From: Deinococcus sp. YIM 77859
GTDB lineage: Bacteria > Deinococcota > Deinococci > Deinococcales > Deinococcaceae
Length of the DNA: 64,000 bases
Assembly (NCBI RefSeq): GCF_000745175.1
Contig: NZ_JQNI01000002.1
Location: 604,001-668,000, forward strand
Direction of reading: 5' to 3'
Both the position numbers and the translations under genes were made by a program. Shown here one piece after another: positions 1 through 8,138 of this stretch. The notes beneath the pieces were generated by a model that did no database searches, was not told the DNA's origin, and saw only the letters and a list, made by a program, of their open reading frames with translations. Numbering within the stretch: position 1 is the stretch's first letter; each line of letters starts with the position of its first letter.

Positions 1-2
1 TC

Positions 3-614
3 TCCGCCACGCACCGGGTGTATGTGCTGGACCTCACCGGCTACGGCGCCGCGCGCCGGCAGCGGGCCCTGGGCGTACGGGCGGCGGCGGCGCTCATCGC
101 CGCATGGCTGGATCATCTCGAGCTGCGGCACGTCACCCTGATCGGACACTCGATGGGTGGGCATATCTGTATGCATGTGGCCGCGCTGCGCCCCGAACGG
201 GTGGACAACCTGGTCCTGGCCTGCGCGAGCGGTCTCCTCAAGGGCAGTCCCTACCGCCTGGCCCTGCATCTGCCGCGCGCCGCCCTGATGGGCCGGGTGA
301 CCTTTGTGCCCCGCATCCTGGCGGATGCCGCGCGCAGCGGCCCTTTCAACCTCTGGCGCAGCGCGACGGACCTGCTCAAAGACAGCGTGCAGGACCTTTT
401 GCCGCAGCTGAGTGCCCGTACCCTCGTCGTGTGGGGCGCGCGGGACGCGCTGGTGCCCGCGCCCCTGGGCCGCGCCCTGGCCGCGGCTATTCCCGGGGCC
501 CGCTATGAGGAGATTCCCCGAGCCGGACATGTGGTGATGGTAGACGCCCCGGAGCGCTTCAATGCCCTGGTGCTCGACTTTCTACGCGGGGACGGGGAGG
601 GCGGTGCGGCTTGA
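3..614 (+). CDS. alpha/beta hydrolase, 5-prime end cut by window edge
   Basis: The reading frame is open from the first bases (codons from position 3 read SATHRVYVLDLTGYG), so the true start lies left of the window. The visible part is the C-terminal three quarters of an alpha/beta-hydrolase fold: the nucleophile elbow GHSMGG about 50 residues in, an Asp in VVWGARDALVP and the catalytic His in RAGHVVMVDAPERF, giving a complete Ser-Asp-His triad. The substrate cannot be told; the family includes esterases, lipases and C-C hydrolases. It overlaps the next hydrolase by 4 nt (TTGA), so the two are translationally coupled and probably act in one pathway. The GTG at 18 is an internal codon, not a convincing start. 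Confidence 0.85.
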   Translation, partial: SATHRVYVLDLTGYGAARRQRALGVRAAAALIAAWLDHLELRHVTLIGHSMGGHICMHVAALRPERVDNLVLACASGLLKGSPYRLALHLPRAALMGRVTFVPRILADAARSGPFNLWRSATDLLKDSVQDLLPQLSARTLVVWGARDALVPAPLGRALAAAIPGARYEEIPRAGHVVMVDAPERFNALVLDFLRGDGEGGAA

Positions 615-1357
615 GCGGCCGCTCCGTGTACACGCCCGTTCGGGGTCTTCTCACACATGCCCGGGTGTACGGCGCGGGCCCACCGCTGGTCGTGGTGCCG
701 GGTCTGGGCTGCGCCTCTTGGATGTACGTGCGGGTCGCCCGTGAACTCTGCCGCGCCCGGACCGTCTATGTCTACGATCCGCCGGGGCACGGCTGTAGCC
801 AGGGCGGCTCCGGCTCTCCCCGCACCATCGAGGACCTCACCGACCACCTTGCCGCCTGGCTGGAACAGACTGGCCTGGGCAGCGTGCCCCTGCTCGGCCA
901 CTCGCTGGGGGGTGAAGTCATCTTTGATCTGGCCGCGCGGTACCCGCAGTGTGTCAGCGCCCTGATCGCCTGCGCGCCCACCGGCATTCCTGAAAACCCT
1001 CATCTCGCGGTGCAGCTTGTGCGCCTGCTGCTGGACATCCCCCGCGAGCGGCCCGGGCTTCTCCTGCCCGCCCTGGCCGCCTACCTGCGCAGCGGCCCGT
1101 GCCGAATGGTCCGCCTCGCCCGCGACCAGCAAGAGCACGACACCGGTCCTCTCTTGCCCCATGTTCGGGTTCCCACCCTGCTCCTCGACGGCACCGGTGA
1201 CCCCGTCATTCAAACCTGGACGCTCGAGGCCATCTGCCACGCCATTCCCGAGGCCGTGGTATGCGAAATCCCTGGCGGCTCCCATGCCCTGACCGACTCC
1301 TTTCCCCGCACCGTTGCACGCTGTACCCTCGACTTTCTGAAGCAGTGTGGCGTTTAG
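611..1357 (+). CDS. alpha/beta hydrolase
   Basis: A 248-residue alpha/beta-hydrolase with an oxyanion-loop segment VVVPGLG near residue 30, the nucleophile elbow GHSLGG (Ser about 98), an acidic residue in LLDGTGDPVI and the catalytic His in IPGGSHALTDSFP near residue 230. The start is the TTG at 611, which overlaps the stop of the preceding hydrolase (TTGA); no better start is in frame upstream. The two tandem hydrolases share architecture but are clearly diverged, so they are old duplicates or different subfamilies. Substrate is unknown. The stop at 1355-1357 directly abuts the repeat/terminator element at 1358-1400. Confidence 0.85.
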   Translation: MSGRSVYTPVRGLLTHARVYGAGPPLVVVPGLGCASWMYVRVARELCRARTVYVYDPPGHGCSQGGSGSPRTIEDLTDHLAAWLEQTGLGSVPLLGHSLGGEVIFDLAARYPQCVSALIACAPTGIPENPHLAVQLVRLLLDIPRERPGLLLPALAAYLRSGPCRMVRLARDQQEHDTGPLLPHVRVPTLLLDGTGDPVIQTWTLEAICHAIPEAVVCEIPGGSHALTDSFPRTVARCTLDFLKQCGV

Positions 1358-1400
1358 GAAAGAAAACTTTCACGACCAGTTTTGTCGTGAAAACATTCAC
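1358..1400 (-). terminator. dispersed repeat element copy 1 / terminator-like hairpin
   Basis: Read on the minus strand it has GTGAA-TGTT-TTCAC (1387-1400), then a 9-bp stem TTTCACGAC / GTCGTGAAA (1368-1376 with 1384-1392) and a T-rich tract GTTTTCTTTCC. It lies after the stop of the minus-strand oxidoreductase (1434) and fits an intrinsic terminator for it. The stem sits between two convergent genes. It shares 17 consecutive bases (CTGGTCGTGAAAGTTTT) with copy 3 at 31468-31511. Confidence 0.7.
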
Positions 1401-1433
1401 TAAGTGCCGCTTGCTCCGGCGTCCTCTGTCCTC

Positions 1434-2642
1434 CTACGTCTGAAGCCACTCCACCGTTCCCCCCCGCCGCGCCCGCTCGGCGGCAAAGGCCAGGCGGTGC
1501 GAGTCGAGCGACTCGGCCAGGGGAGTGGGTACCGCGGCCTCACCGCGCAAAAACGCGAGCCAGGCCTGAACGAGCCCCTTGTCCCCGCCCCCGTGGTTGC
1601 CGCTCACATCGTGGGTCTGCCGCTCCAGTGCGCCCGTGCGGAAGTCGTGCAGCTCGATCTCGCCGCGCTCGAGGTGGCCGCGCAGCTCGCCGTGGGTACC
1701 CAGCAGCTTCAGCGTTCGCGTGTTGTTGTGGGTAAAGGCGCTGACTGTGAGCTGCGCCGTTACCCCGTTGGCAAACACGATGGTGACCGCCTGATGGTCG
1801 GGCACGTTGTTGCCGCCGCCGTACACGCAGCGTCCATACGGCCCAGAGGCAAGCGCCTCCGCAAGGGACACCCCTCCCGCCGTCAGCACCGTCACCGGCC
1901 AGCGCTGGGGGTCACGGGTGCCGTAGATCACCCGCGCGTCGTACGGACAGTCCACCACCGGGCAGTGGAGGCACCGCGCCGCTGCGCCCGGCGGGGCGTG
2001 TTCGGGGCGAAAGTGGTGCAGGGTGCCCTCGCTGCTGACCCGCAGGGGTGGCGCGCCCGCCCAGGCGCGCAGCAGGTCGAGGTCATGGCAACTTTTGGCG
2101 AGCACAAAGGGCGCGGCGGGCGGCGACTGGGCCCAGTTGCCCCGCACGTACGAGTGCGCGTAGTGCCAAAAGGCCACGTTCTCCGCGTGCTGAATGCCTA
2201 CGAGTCGGCCCAGCCGACCAGACGCGAGCACCGCCGTGAGCGCCTGAAAAAAGGGCGCGGCGCGCAGCACGTGGCAGACCGTCACCCGCCCCCGGGAGGC
2301 GGCCTCCGCTGCCCGCAGCAGGTCGAGTTCGGCTTCCTGCAGACAGATGGGTTTTTCGAGCAGCACGTCGTAGTCCAGGGCCAGCGCTCGCAGGCACGGC
2401 GTCACGTGCGCGTCATCGGGAGTCGCGATCACCACCGCGTCCGCTACCCGCCCCAGCGCAAAAAATGCCTCCGGCTCCAGAAAACACGCCTCTTTTGGAA
2501 CCCCTAGCCGCGCGGCCACCTCGGCGAGGCGTGCTGGCCGGGGATCCACCAGATGCGTGACCTGCGCGCCGGCGGCTGCGAGCAAGGGCGCGTATACGTC
2601 TCCGCCCCGGTTGCCGCAGCCCAGCACAGCGACCGTTGTCAT
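1434..2642 (-). CDS. Gfo/Idh/MocA-family NAD(P)-dependent oxidoreductase
   Basis: 402 residues. The N-terminus VAVLGCGNRGGDVYAPLL is a Rossmann dinucleotide fold and EKPICLQEAE contains the EKP motif conserved in Gfo/Idh/MocA enzymes. A cysteine group RCLHCPVVDCPYDA near residue 225 is shared with a subset of sugar and cyclitol dehydrogenases in this family; its role is not established. The ATG at 2640-2642 overlaps the stop of the upstream dipeptide epimerase (ATGA), so it is the last gene of the operon with the epimerase, NlpC/P60 peptidase and dipeptidase. A muropeptide-derived sugar or lactyl substrate is an attractive guess from context, but nothing in the protein proves it. A terminator-like repeat follows. 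Confidence 0.85.
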   Translation of the reverse strand: MTTVAVLGCGNRGGDVYAPLLAAAGAQVTHLVDPRPARLAEVAARLGVPKEACFLEPEAFFALGRVADAVVIATPDDAHVTPCLRALALDYDVLLEKPICLQEAELDLLRAAEAASRGRVTVCHVLRAAPFFQALTAVLASGRLGRLVGIQHAENVAFWHYAHSYVRGNWAQSPPAAPFVLAKSCHDLDLLRAWAGAPPLRVSSEGTLHHFRPEHAPPGAAARCLHCPVVDCPYDARVIYGTRDPQRWPVTVLTAGGVSLAEALASGPYGRCVYGGGNNVPDHQAVTIVFANGVTAQLTVSAFTHNNTRTLKLLGTHGELRGHLERGEIELHDFRTGALERQTHDVSGNHGGGDKGLVQAWLAFLRGEAAVPTPLAESLDSHRLAFAAERARRGGTVEWLQT

Positions 2643-3658
2643 CGCCGCTTCACCCCCCAGCCTACCCCCTCAGGGCGCTGCAGCCGCCCCGCCTGCCAGC
2701 CCAGACCCGTAAACGGATCGTCGGCCAGCAGCAGTGCTCCGTCGAGGTCCGCCCAGTCGCAGGCCCCAGCCAGCTGGGCCGCCGCCGCGATCCCCAGCGA
2801 GCTCTCGACCATGCAGCCCATCATCACCCGCAGGCCGCAGGCGCGGGCCAGCCGCAACGCGTGAAGGGCTTGCAGGGGTCCCCCCAGCTTGGCAAGCTTG
2901 AGGTTCACCCCGTCAAAGGCCGCCGCCAGGCGCGGCACGTCCGTGACGTGGTGCAGGCTCTCGTCAGCCACCAGCGGAATGGGCGAACTGCGCCGCAGCT
3001 CGGCGTGGCCCTCCAGGTCATCCGCCGCCAGGGGCTGCTCAAGCAGCTCGACACGGGCAGCAGCGAGCACGTCCAGCATCCGCCGCGCCTGCGGCCGGGT
3101 CCAGGCGGCGTTGGCGTCCACCCGGAGCTCAGCGGCAGGTGCCTCCTCGCGCAGCGCCTCCACAATGGCCTCATCCCGGTCGGTGCCCAGCTTGACCTTG
3201 AGAATGCCGTGCCCGCGCGTCACGGCCTCGCGCGCTGCCTGCCGCATCTTGGGCAGCTCGGCCAGGCCCACCGTCACGCTGCTTTCGGGAAGGGGAGAGG
3301 GGGAGAGCCCCAGCAGCCGCCACACCGGCAGGCCCGCCGTGCAGGCCGCCCATTCCAGCGCCGCCATCTCCAGGGCGCACTTCGCGCTGGCGTGCCCCGC
3401 CGGCAGCCGCGCCTGCATCCGCGCGCGCAGCCCGTCCCAGTCCCAGCCGTCCGTCAGGGCCTGGGCCAGCAGCGGGAGCACCGCCTCGACGGTCTTCCGT
3501 GTCTCCCCGTAAAAGGCATTCGGCGCAGCCTCGCCCCGGCCCGTCACGCCGCCTTGCTCAAAGGAGACAAAGGTGCGCGGGTAGGTCGAGTGCGTCCAGC
3601 GGGCGATGCCAAAGGGCTGCGCGGTGTGCAGTTCGAGCGTCTCCCAGGTCACCGGCAT
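2639..3658 (-). CDS. dipeptide epimerase (L-Ala-D/L-Glu epimerase type), enolase superfamily
   Basis: 339 residues from ATG 3658. Enolase-superfamily signatures in order: KVKLG (catalytic Lys of the KxK motif), DANAAW (first metal Asp), EQP (Glu), ADES (third metal ligand), KLAKLGG (second catalytic Lys) and a C-terminal DLDG that matches the DxD motif by which dipeptide epimerases hold the substrate amino terminus. The family racemises L-Ala-D-Glu released from murein. The start overlaps the end of the NlpC/P60 gene by 10 nt. Neighbours (NlpC/P60 endopeptidase and M19 dipeptidase) match the Bacillus ykf murein-peptide recycling cluster, which supports this over a muconate or o-succinylbenzoate role. 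Confidence 0.85.
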   Translation of the reverse strand: MPVTWETLELHTAQPFGIARWTHSTYPRTFVSFEQGGVTGRGEAAPNAFYGETRKTVEAVLPLLAQALTDGWDWDGLRARMQARLPAGHASAKCALEMAALEWAACTAGLPVWRLLGLSPSPLPESSVTVGLAELPKMRQAAREAVTRGHGILKVKLGTDRDEAIVEALREEAPAAELRVDANAAWTRPQARRMLDVLAAARVELLEQPLAADDLEGHAELRRSSPIPLVADESLHHVTDVPRLAAAFDGVNLKLAKLGGPLQALHALRLARACGLRVMMGCMVESSLGIAAAAQLAGACDWADLDGALLLADDPFTGLGWQAGRLQRPEGVGWGVKRR

Positions 3659-4536
3659 GCGTCCCACCGCCCAAATCCCGTCAGGCTGCGGGCCAGCCGC
3701 TCGCCGTACTCGCCTTCCCCCAGTGTCTCTACCGTCACGCGCATCTGGGTGGCGTTGGCATGCACCATCTGCCGCTCGCTGAGCATCACCCCGACGTGTC
3801 CGGGAAAAAAGGCCAGGTCGCCCCGCCGCGGCTCGGTCACCGGGGCCAGCTGCGCCTGCTGCTGGTCCGCGTCGCGTGCCAGGGCGCGCCCCGCCATCCC
3901 GTACACGAGCTGGGTCAGGCCCGAACAGTCCAGGCCCCAGGCGCTGCGCCCACCCCACACGTAGGGCGTTTCCAGAAACCGCAGGGCACACGCTCCTAGG
4001 TCGTGCACCGGGGCAGGCGAGAAGATGACCGCCTGCACCCAGGCTTCTGTTTCGTCGGGCAGCCGCACCGGCAGCCAGCGGCGGCCCGCCTCGGTGACCT
4101 CGTCCCCGGGCGCGCGGGTCAGGACCGCTCCCGCGCAGAGTTCCGCGAGAATGGGGCGGCTGACCTGGGGACCCGCAAAGGCGTGGGCCCGCAGCGCCGT
4201 CACCCGCAGCACCTCACCGGCCGGCGCTCCCTTCAGCACCAGAGCGGCGCTGCGGGCCCAGCCCAGGTACCGGTCGTGCTCGGTGCGCACCCAGGCCCAG
4301 CCGTCTGGCCGCTCGGTGATGACTTCTAGCGCCTCACCGGGAAGGGCTTCGGTCACCTGCGCGGCGGCCCCGTCTGGTGCGGCGCGCAGGCTCACGCGGG
4401 CGTTGCCCGCACGAGCCGGGCGGGGCATGACAAACTGCCAGCCTTCTCCCGCCAAGCGCCCCTGCAGGGCGGCCTCGGCCAGACGGGTCTGGGCATCAAA
4501 CGCGTAAAGGCGTGGGTCCAGCGCTGCTTTGCTCAC
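3649..4536 (-). CDS. NlpC/P60 cysteine endopeptidase with SH3-like domains (YkfC type)
   Basis: 295 residues from GTG 4536. The N-terminal half has bacterial SH3-like segments (GEALEVITERPDGWAWVRTE and RRWLPVRLPDETEAWVQ). The C-terminal catalytic domain has the nucleophile in DCSGLTQLVYG (about residue 210) and the His in GHVGVMLSE, followed by MVHANAT. No signal peptide is visible, as expected for an intracellular YkfC-like gamma-D-Glu-diamino acid endopeptidase acting on imported peptides. Deinococcus murein carries L-ornithine at position 3, so the expected scissile bond is gamma-D-Glu-L-Orn (family knowledge). It lies 3 nt after the dipeptidase and overlaps the epimerase. Confidence 0.88.
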   Translation of the reverse strand: MSKAALDPRLYAFDAQTRLAEAALQGRLAGEGWQFVMPRPARAGNARVSLRAAPDGAAAQVTEALPGEALEVITERPDGWAWVRTEHDRYLGWARSAALVLKGAPAGEVLRVTALRAHAFAGPQVSRPILAELCAGAVLTRAPGDEVTEAGRRWLPVRLPDETEAWVQAVIFSPAPVHDLGACALRFLETPYVWGGRSAWGLDCSGLTQLVYGMAGRALARDADQQQAQLAPVTEPRRGDLAFFPGHVGVMLSERQMVHANATQMRVTVETLGEGEYGERLARSLTGFGRWDACR

Positions 4537-4539
4537 GGC

Positions 4540-5511
4540 CTAAAGGTAGCGCGTGAGCCAGCGCGCCCAGTTGAGGCCCGCCACCCCCGCGCGGTGCTCT
4601 TTGGGCACCTGCGTCAGAAAGCGCGGCACGTCCCGGTAGCGCTCGATGCCCGCCGGGGCCTTTTCCCGTCCGAAGCCGCCGTCTAGGTCGGTACCCAGCC
4701 CGACGTGCGCCCAGCCCACCAGCGCCGCGTAGTGCTGGGCGTGCGCGGCAAGTTCCGCCAGCCCCACACGCGGCTGCGCCACGTTCCAGCCCGACCGAAT
4801 AAAGGAACCCAGAAACACCAGCCCGATCACGCCCCCCGCGGCTGCGACGGCCCGCGCCATCTCGTCACTGAGCTGCCGGTTGCCGGGCACCAGCGCCCGG
4901 CTGTTGGCGTGCGTGGCAATGACCCTGGGGCCCAGCTCCAGCGCCTCCCAAAACGAGGCGTCGTCCAGGTGCGAGGCGTCCAGCGTCACCCCCAGTTCCC
5001 GCATCGCGGTGACGAGCGCCCGCCCCGCCTCGGTCAGCGGTCCCGGCGCGTTCGTGCCCCCCGCGTAACGGGTCCGGCCCCACGCTGGGCCGATCACCCG
5101 CACGCCTGCGGCCACCCAGAAGGGCAGGTCGTCCGGGTCGCGAATGGGGTCTGCTCCCTCCATCAGGAGCACCACCCCAAGCGGCGCGCCCGGGGCGGCG
5201 AGGTGCGCCGCGACCTCAGCCCCCGTTCGCAGCCGCCGTATCCACCCCGCGTCTTCCCAGCGGCGGTACTGCTCCAGTTGCGCGAGGGCCTGTCGGCGAG
5301 CGTCCCCCGCGGCGGGATCGGCAAACAGGGTGCCGAAACACACCCGGGTGCCCGCCGCGCGCAGCTCTGGCAGGGTGACGGTGGCGGTCTCTGTCGCCAC
5401 CGGGTCACGTTCCCGCAGCGTGTCGAGCTCCAAGGTCAGGTCCCGGCCCAGCCCAGCCCCCCAGGCGAGGTCGAGGTGGCCGTCAACCAGCAGGAGCGCA
5501 GGCGGGTTCAA
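4540..5511 (-). CDS. membrane dipeptidase family M19 (renal dipeptidase-like)
   Basis: About 323 residues if TTG 5511 is used; further in-frame codons upstream look non-coding in composition. Zinc-ligand signatures of M19 are present: DGHLDLAW near the N-terminus, the bridging Glu in LLMEGADPI, and His residues in DASHLDDASF and ATHANSRAL. A final GLGTDLDGGFG fits the substrate-binding end of the barrel. M19 enzymes hydrolyse a wide range of dipeptides. As first gene before the NlpC/P60 peptidase and epimerase it would finish degradation of L-Ala-L-Glu and similar dipeptides. No clear Shine-Dalgarno supports the start, so the N-terminus is uncertain. Confidence 0.82.
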   Translation of the reverse strand: MNPPALLLVDGHLDLAWGAGLGRDLTLELDTLRERDPVATETATVTLPELRAAGTRVCFGTLFADPAAGDARRQALAQLEQYRRWEDAGWIRRLRTGAEVAAHLAAPGAPLGVVLLMEGADPIRDPDDLPFWVAAGVRVIGPAWGRTRYAGGTNAPGPLTEAGRALVTAMRELGVTLDASHLDDASFWEALELGPRVIATHANSRALVPGNRQLSDEMARAVAAAGGVIGLVFLGSFIRSGWNVAQPRVGLAELAAHAQHYAALVGWAHVGLGTDLDGGFGREKAPAGIERYRDVPRFLTQVPKEHRAGVAGLNWARWLTRYL

Positions 5512-5581
5512 GCCCCACCCGCCCCGGTGTTCGCCTGAAGTTGCCCCAACATCCCGAAGTCCCGTCCGGAGCGTACCACGC

Positions 5582-6568
5582 CTACCCCCGAGCACGTCCC
5601 TTGTGGCGGTACATCGCTTGGTCGGCACGGGTAAACCAGGCGTCCGGGGCTTCTCCGGCCCGCCAGCAGGCCGTGCCCACGCTGGCACCACCCTGGGCAT
5701 AGACCGTTCGGACCTCGCGCATCACTTCCGCCACCAGCTGCTCTGCGGCCTCGGCTGTCCCCGGCGGCAACAGCAGGGCAAACTCATCTCCCCCCAGACG
5801 GTAGGCCCGGCTTCCGGGCGGGGCGACCCGGGCCAGGCCATAGGCCACGCGGCGCAGCAGATCGTCACCCGCCGCGTGGCCCAGGGTGTCGTTGACCCGC
5901 TTCAGCCCGTCCACGTCGATGACGGCGAGTCCCCACCCTTCGGCCGCACGCACCAGGTCCCGTTCCAGCGCCCGGCGGTTGAGCAGACCGGTCAGGGGAT
6001 CCTGATGGGCCAGGTCGTGCAGCGCCTGTGTGCGCGCCTCGCTCCGGGCCAGCTGCGCCCGGGTGTGGCACCAGGCCCAGAGCGCCACCAGCAAGGCAGC
6101 ATGGGCCACCAGCAGGGGAACCGGCAGTCCCGTCAGCCCCAGCAGCAGGAGTGTTGCGCCCGACCAGACCACAGCCGTACCCGGGGCAACCTGGGCGAAG
6201 AGAACAGCGGAGATGAGCGGGAGATACAGCGGCACGGCCCCGGCCACGCCCGGTGTGGCGGGGTGGTCCGGCAACAGGTAAAGGGCCGCAAGCCACGCGC
6301 CCAGCAGCAGCAGTGCATACACCTGCGGCGCGGCCCTGTGGAGCGCGGTCCGCACTCGGGTCGGGCCGGTGAGCGCCAAAAGACCCACCGCCAGACCCGT
6401 TCCCACAAGCGCCAGGTAGACCGCAGAGACAAGCTGCGGCTGGGTCAGCAGGGCCACGCCGTAGGCAAGCGCGCCGGGAAGCGGCGTCCACAGCAGCAGG
6501 AGCCCCCGCGGGTCTCCCCGGTAGAACCTGCGGAGTCTGCCTCTTCTCAAGAACCGCTCACCTTTCAT
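5582..6568 (-). CDS. membrane-anchored diguanylate cyclase (GGDEF)
   Basis: About 328 residues from ATG 6568 (MKGERFLRRGRLRRF); a GTG at 6700 gives a longer form with an unlikely leader. The N-terminal half is hydrophobic with about six predicted membrane segments. The C-terminal GGDEF domain starts around HDLAHQDPLTGLLNRRALE and has the intact active-site sequence RLGGDEFALLLP, so it should make c-di-GMP. No RxxD inhibitory site is evident five residues before it. It lies 70 nt upstream of the dipeptidase on the same strand and could be co-transcribed with the murein-peptide genes, a possible link between wall turnover and second messenger, but a separate promoter is not excluded. Confidence 0.88.
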   Translation of the reverse strand: MKGERFLRRGRLRRFYRGDPRGLLLLWTPLPGALAYGVALLTQPQLVSAVYLALVGTGLAVGLLALTGPTRVRTALHRAAPQVYALLLLGAWLAALYLLPDHPATPGVAGAVPLYLPLISAVLFAQVAPGTAVVWSGATLLLLGLTGLPVPLLVAHAALLVALWAWCHTRAQLARSEARTQALHDLAHQDPLTGLLNRRALERDLVRAAEGWGLAVIDVDGLKRVNDTLGHAAGDDLLRRVAYGLARVAPPGSRAYRLGGDEFALLLPPGTAEAAEQLVAEVMREVRTVYAQGGASVGTACWRAGEAPDAWFTRADQAMYRHKGRARG

Positions 6569-6819
6569 TCCTTTCTGTGGCCCGCAGAAGAACCCTTCCT
6601 GCCGGGACTGGCCCGGAAGGCGACATGAGGAGCAGCAGGGCACCGGCGACCGAGCCATCACCCCAAGTGGAGTCAGCATCAAAAACGTGGAAAAGTTCAC
6701 ACCCTTACCGGGTCCTTTAACGTTAAGGCTTCCCCCTGACCGGTGATGAAGCTGTGATTTTTGGCGTCTTTACCCTCCACCCTGGGGTACAGGCCAATAA
6801 ATTCCTCACAATCAGCCTC

Positions 6820-6840
6820 TATCGTGAATATTTTCACTTA
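6820..6840 (-). repeat. dispersed repeat element copy 4 (degenerate 3-prime half)
   Basis: On the minus strand this 21-mer is identical to plus-strand 16037-16057 in copy 2, containing the core GTGAAAATATTCAC. The second half of the element (TCGTGAA plus T-rich tract) is only weakly kept here (TTGTGAGGAATTT). Unlike the other copies it is in an upstream region, not at a gene end. The core matches the GTGAA-N4-TTCAC geometry of Rex-type operators, without the flanking TT/AA. Confidence 0.7.
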
Positions 6841-6946
6841 TAATCAAGAATAAAAGTCCCCGGAACGCCTCCCCCCTACAACAGCAGGGAGAGCAATTCA
6901 ATTGCGTCAGGAGGGGCAACTAAGCCCATATAGGCAACGACATTGC

Positions 6947-6973
6947 TTGATTTTTTCGATGTGATGGTACACT
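6947..6973 (+). promoter_or_regulatory. promoter of the class V aminotransferase (leaderless)
   Basis: Extended -10 TGGTACACT (TACACT at 6968-6973) with TTGATT at 6947-6952, spacer 15. The ATG at 6981 is 7 nt past the -10, so transcription should start on or next to the start codon. Confidence 0.6.
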
Positions 6974-6980
6974 GCGCTTC

Positions 6981-8138
6981 ATGTTCGAGGATGACCGCGA
7001 CCCGTTGGCGCCCCATGTCCTGCTGACCCCCGGCCCGACACCGCTCCACCCGGCGGCGCGGCAGGCGATGCTGCGCGGCATGCTGGGGCATATGGACCCC
7101 GAGGTGTTCGCGGTCAACGGCGAGATTCAGCGAGACCTGCGGGTGATGTACGGCACTGCGCCCGACACCTTTACGGCACTGCTCGCGGGCACCGGCAGCC
7201 TGGGCATGGAGGCGGGCTTTGCCAACCTGGTTGAACCGGGAGACGAGGTGCTGGTGTGCGTGAATGGTTCCTTCGGCGCGCGAATGGCCGAGATGGCGGC
7301 CCGCTACGGGGCACGGGTCCGGCAGGTGACCGCGCCCCTCGGTCAGCCCATTGACCCCGCCGCCGTAGCGGAGGCGCTTGAAGGGGCCGCCCTCGTCGCG
7401 GTGGTCCACGGCGAGACGAGCACCGGGGTCTTAAATCCTGTTCCGGAGATCGCCGCCCTGACCCGTGCCAGCGGCGCGCTGCTCGCGGTGGACGCGGTGA
7501 CCACAGCTGGGATGGAACCCTTTGGGATGGAGGACTGGGGAATCGACTACGTGTACACCGGCGCGCAAAAGTGCCTTTCGGCGCCTCCGGGGGTCGCTCC
7601 GGTCGCGATCAGTGAGCGGGCCCTGGCGCGGCACGGGGCGCGCCGCACACCCACGCCGCTGTGGTACTGCGATTTCGAGGGCCTGCGCGACTACTGGGAG
7701 CGCCGCAGCTATCATCACACCGTCCCGGTGAACCTGCACTTCGCCCTTCATGCGGCTCTACGCGCAGCGCTGGAAGAGGGCCTTCCCACCCGACAGGCGC
7801 GCGTCCAGGCCCTGGGCCGAGCCGTGCTCGCGGCCCTTGGCCCCCTGGGCTTCAGGCCCTTTGTGGCTGACCCCGCGGCCCGTTTGCCCACCGTCTTGGC
7901 CCTGCGTCTCCCGGAGGGCTTGGACGACGCCGGTCTCCGCCGCGCCCTGCGCGAGCGCGAGATCAGCGTGACCGGTGGCCTGGGCCCGACGGCTGGCCTG
8001 ATCTGGCGCCTCGGCCTGATGGGGGAGGCCGCGCGCCCCGCGCCCTACCGCGCCCTGATGAGCGCTCTCGAAGACCTCCTCGGGGAACGGGGGCTGGTGG
8101 ACCGCTTCGAGGCGGCGCTGGAGGCCGTGCCCGCGTGA
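6981..8138 (+). CDS. class V aminotransferase (serine/alanine-glyoxylate or -pyruvate type)
   Basis: 385 residues, a normal length for PLP fold-type I class V enzymes. N-terminal [18 protein letters not shown], the substrate-loop segment [25 protein letters not shown], the cofactor Asp in [13 protein letters not shown] and the PLP lysine in [13 protein letters not shown] match alanine-glyoxylate/serine-pyruvate aminotransferases. Such enzymes move the amino group of Ala or Ser to glyoxylate; PucG-like purine catabolism and serine metabolism are both possible. No purine genes are nearby, so the exact substrate stays open. It has its own leaderless promoter, and it converges with the metallophosphoesterase with no gap. 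Confidence 0.88.
   Translation: MFEDDRDPLAPHVLLTPGPTPLHPAARQAMLRGMLGHMDPEVFAVNGEIQRDLRVMYGTAPDTFTALLAGTGSLGMEAGFANLVEPGDEVLVCVNGSFGARMAEMAARYGARVRQVTAPLGQPIDPAAVAEALEGAALVAVVHGETSTGVLNPVPEIAALTRASGALLAVDAVTTAGMEPFGMEDWGIDYVYTGAQKCLSAPPGVAPVAISERALARHGARRTPTPLWYCDFEGLRDYWERRSYHHTVPVNLHFALHAALRAALEEGLPTRQARVQALGRAVLAALGPLGFRPFVADPAARLPTVLALRLPEGLDDAGLRRALREREISVTGGLGPTAGLIWRLGLMGEAARPAPYRALMSALEDLLGERGLVDRFEAALEAVPA

Larger units (their letters stand above)
6701..6980. other. AT-rich intergenic region between divergent GGDEF and aminotransferase genes
   Basis: About 280 bases without a gene, notably more AT-rich than the rest of the window. It holds repeat copy 4 (6820-6840), a consensus TATAAT on the plus strand (6839-6844) and the aminotransferase promoter at the right end. 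A plus transcript from the TATAAT would start near 6850 and read a long leader; I see no convincing ORF in it. Confidence 0.6.

Noticed and set aside
5501..5530. GGTTCAAGCCCC resembling a tRNA T-arm
   Set aside because: The flanking bases do not form a T-stem or acceptor stem, and it lies at the start of the dipeptidase coding region.
5582..6700. GTG 6700 as the start of the GGDEF protein
   Set aside because: The extra 44 residues are Cys/Ser-rich and unlike a membrane-protein N-terminus; MKGERFLRRGRLRRF gives a normal positive-inside start.
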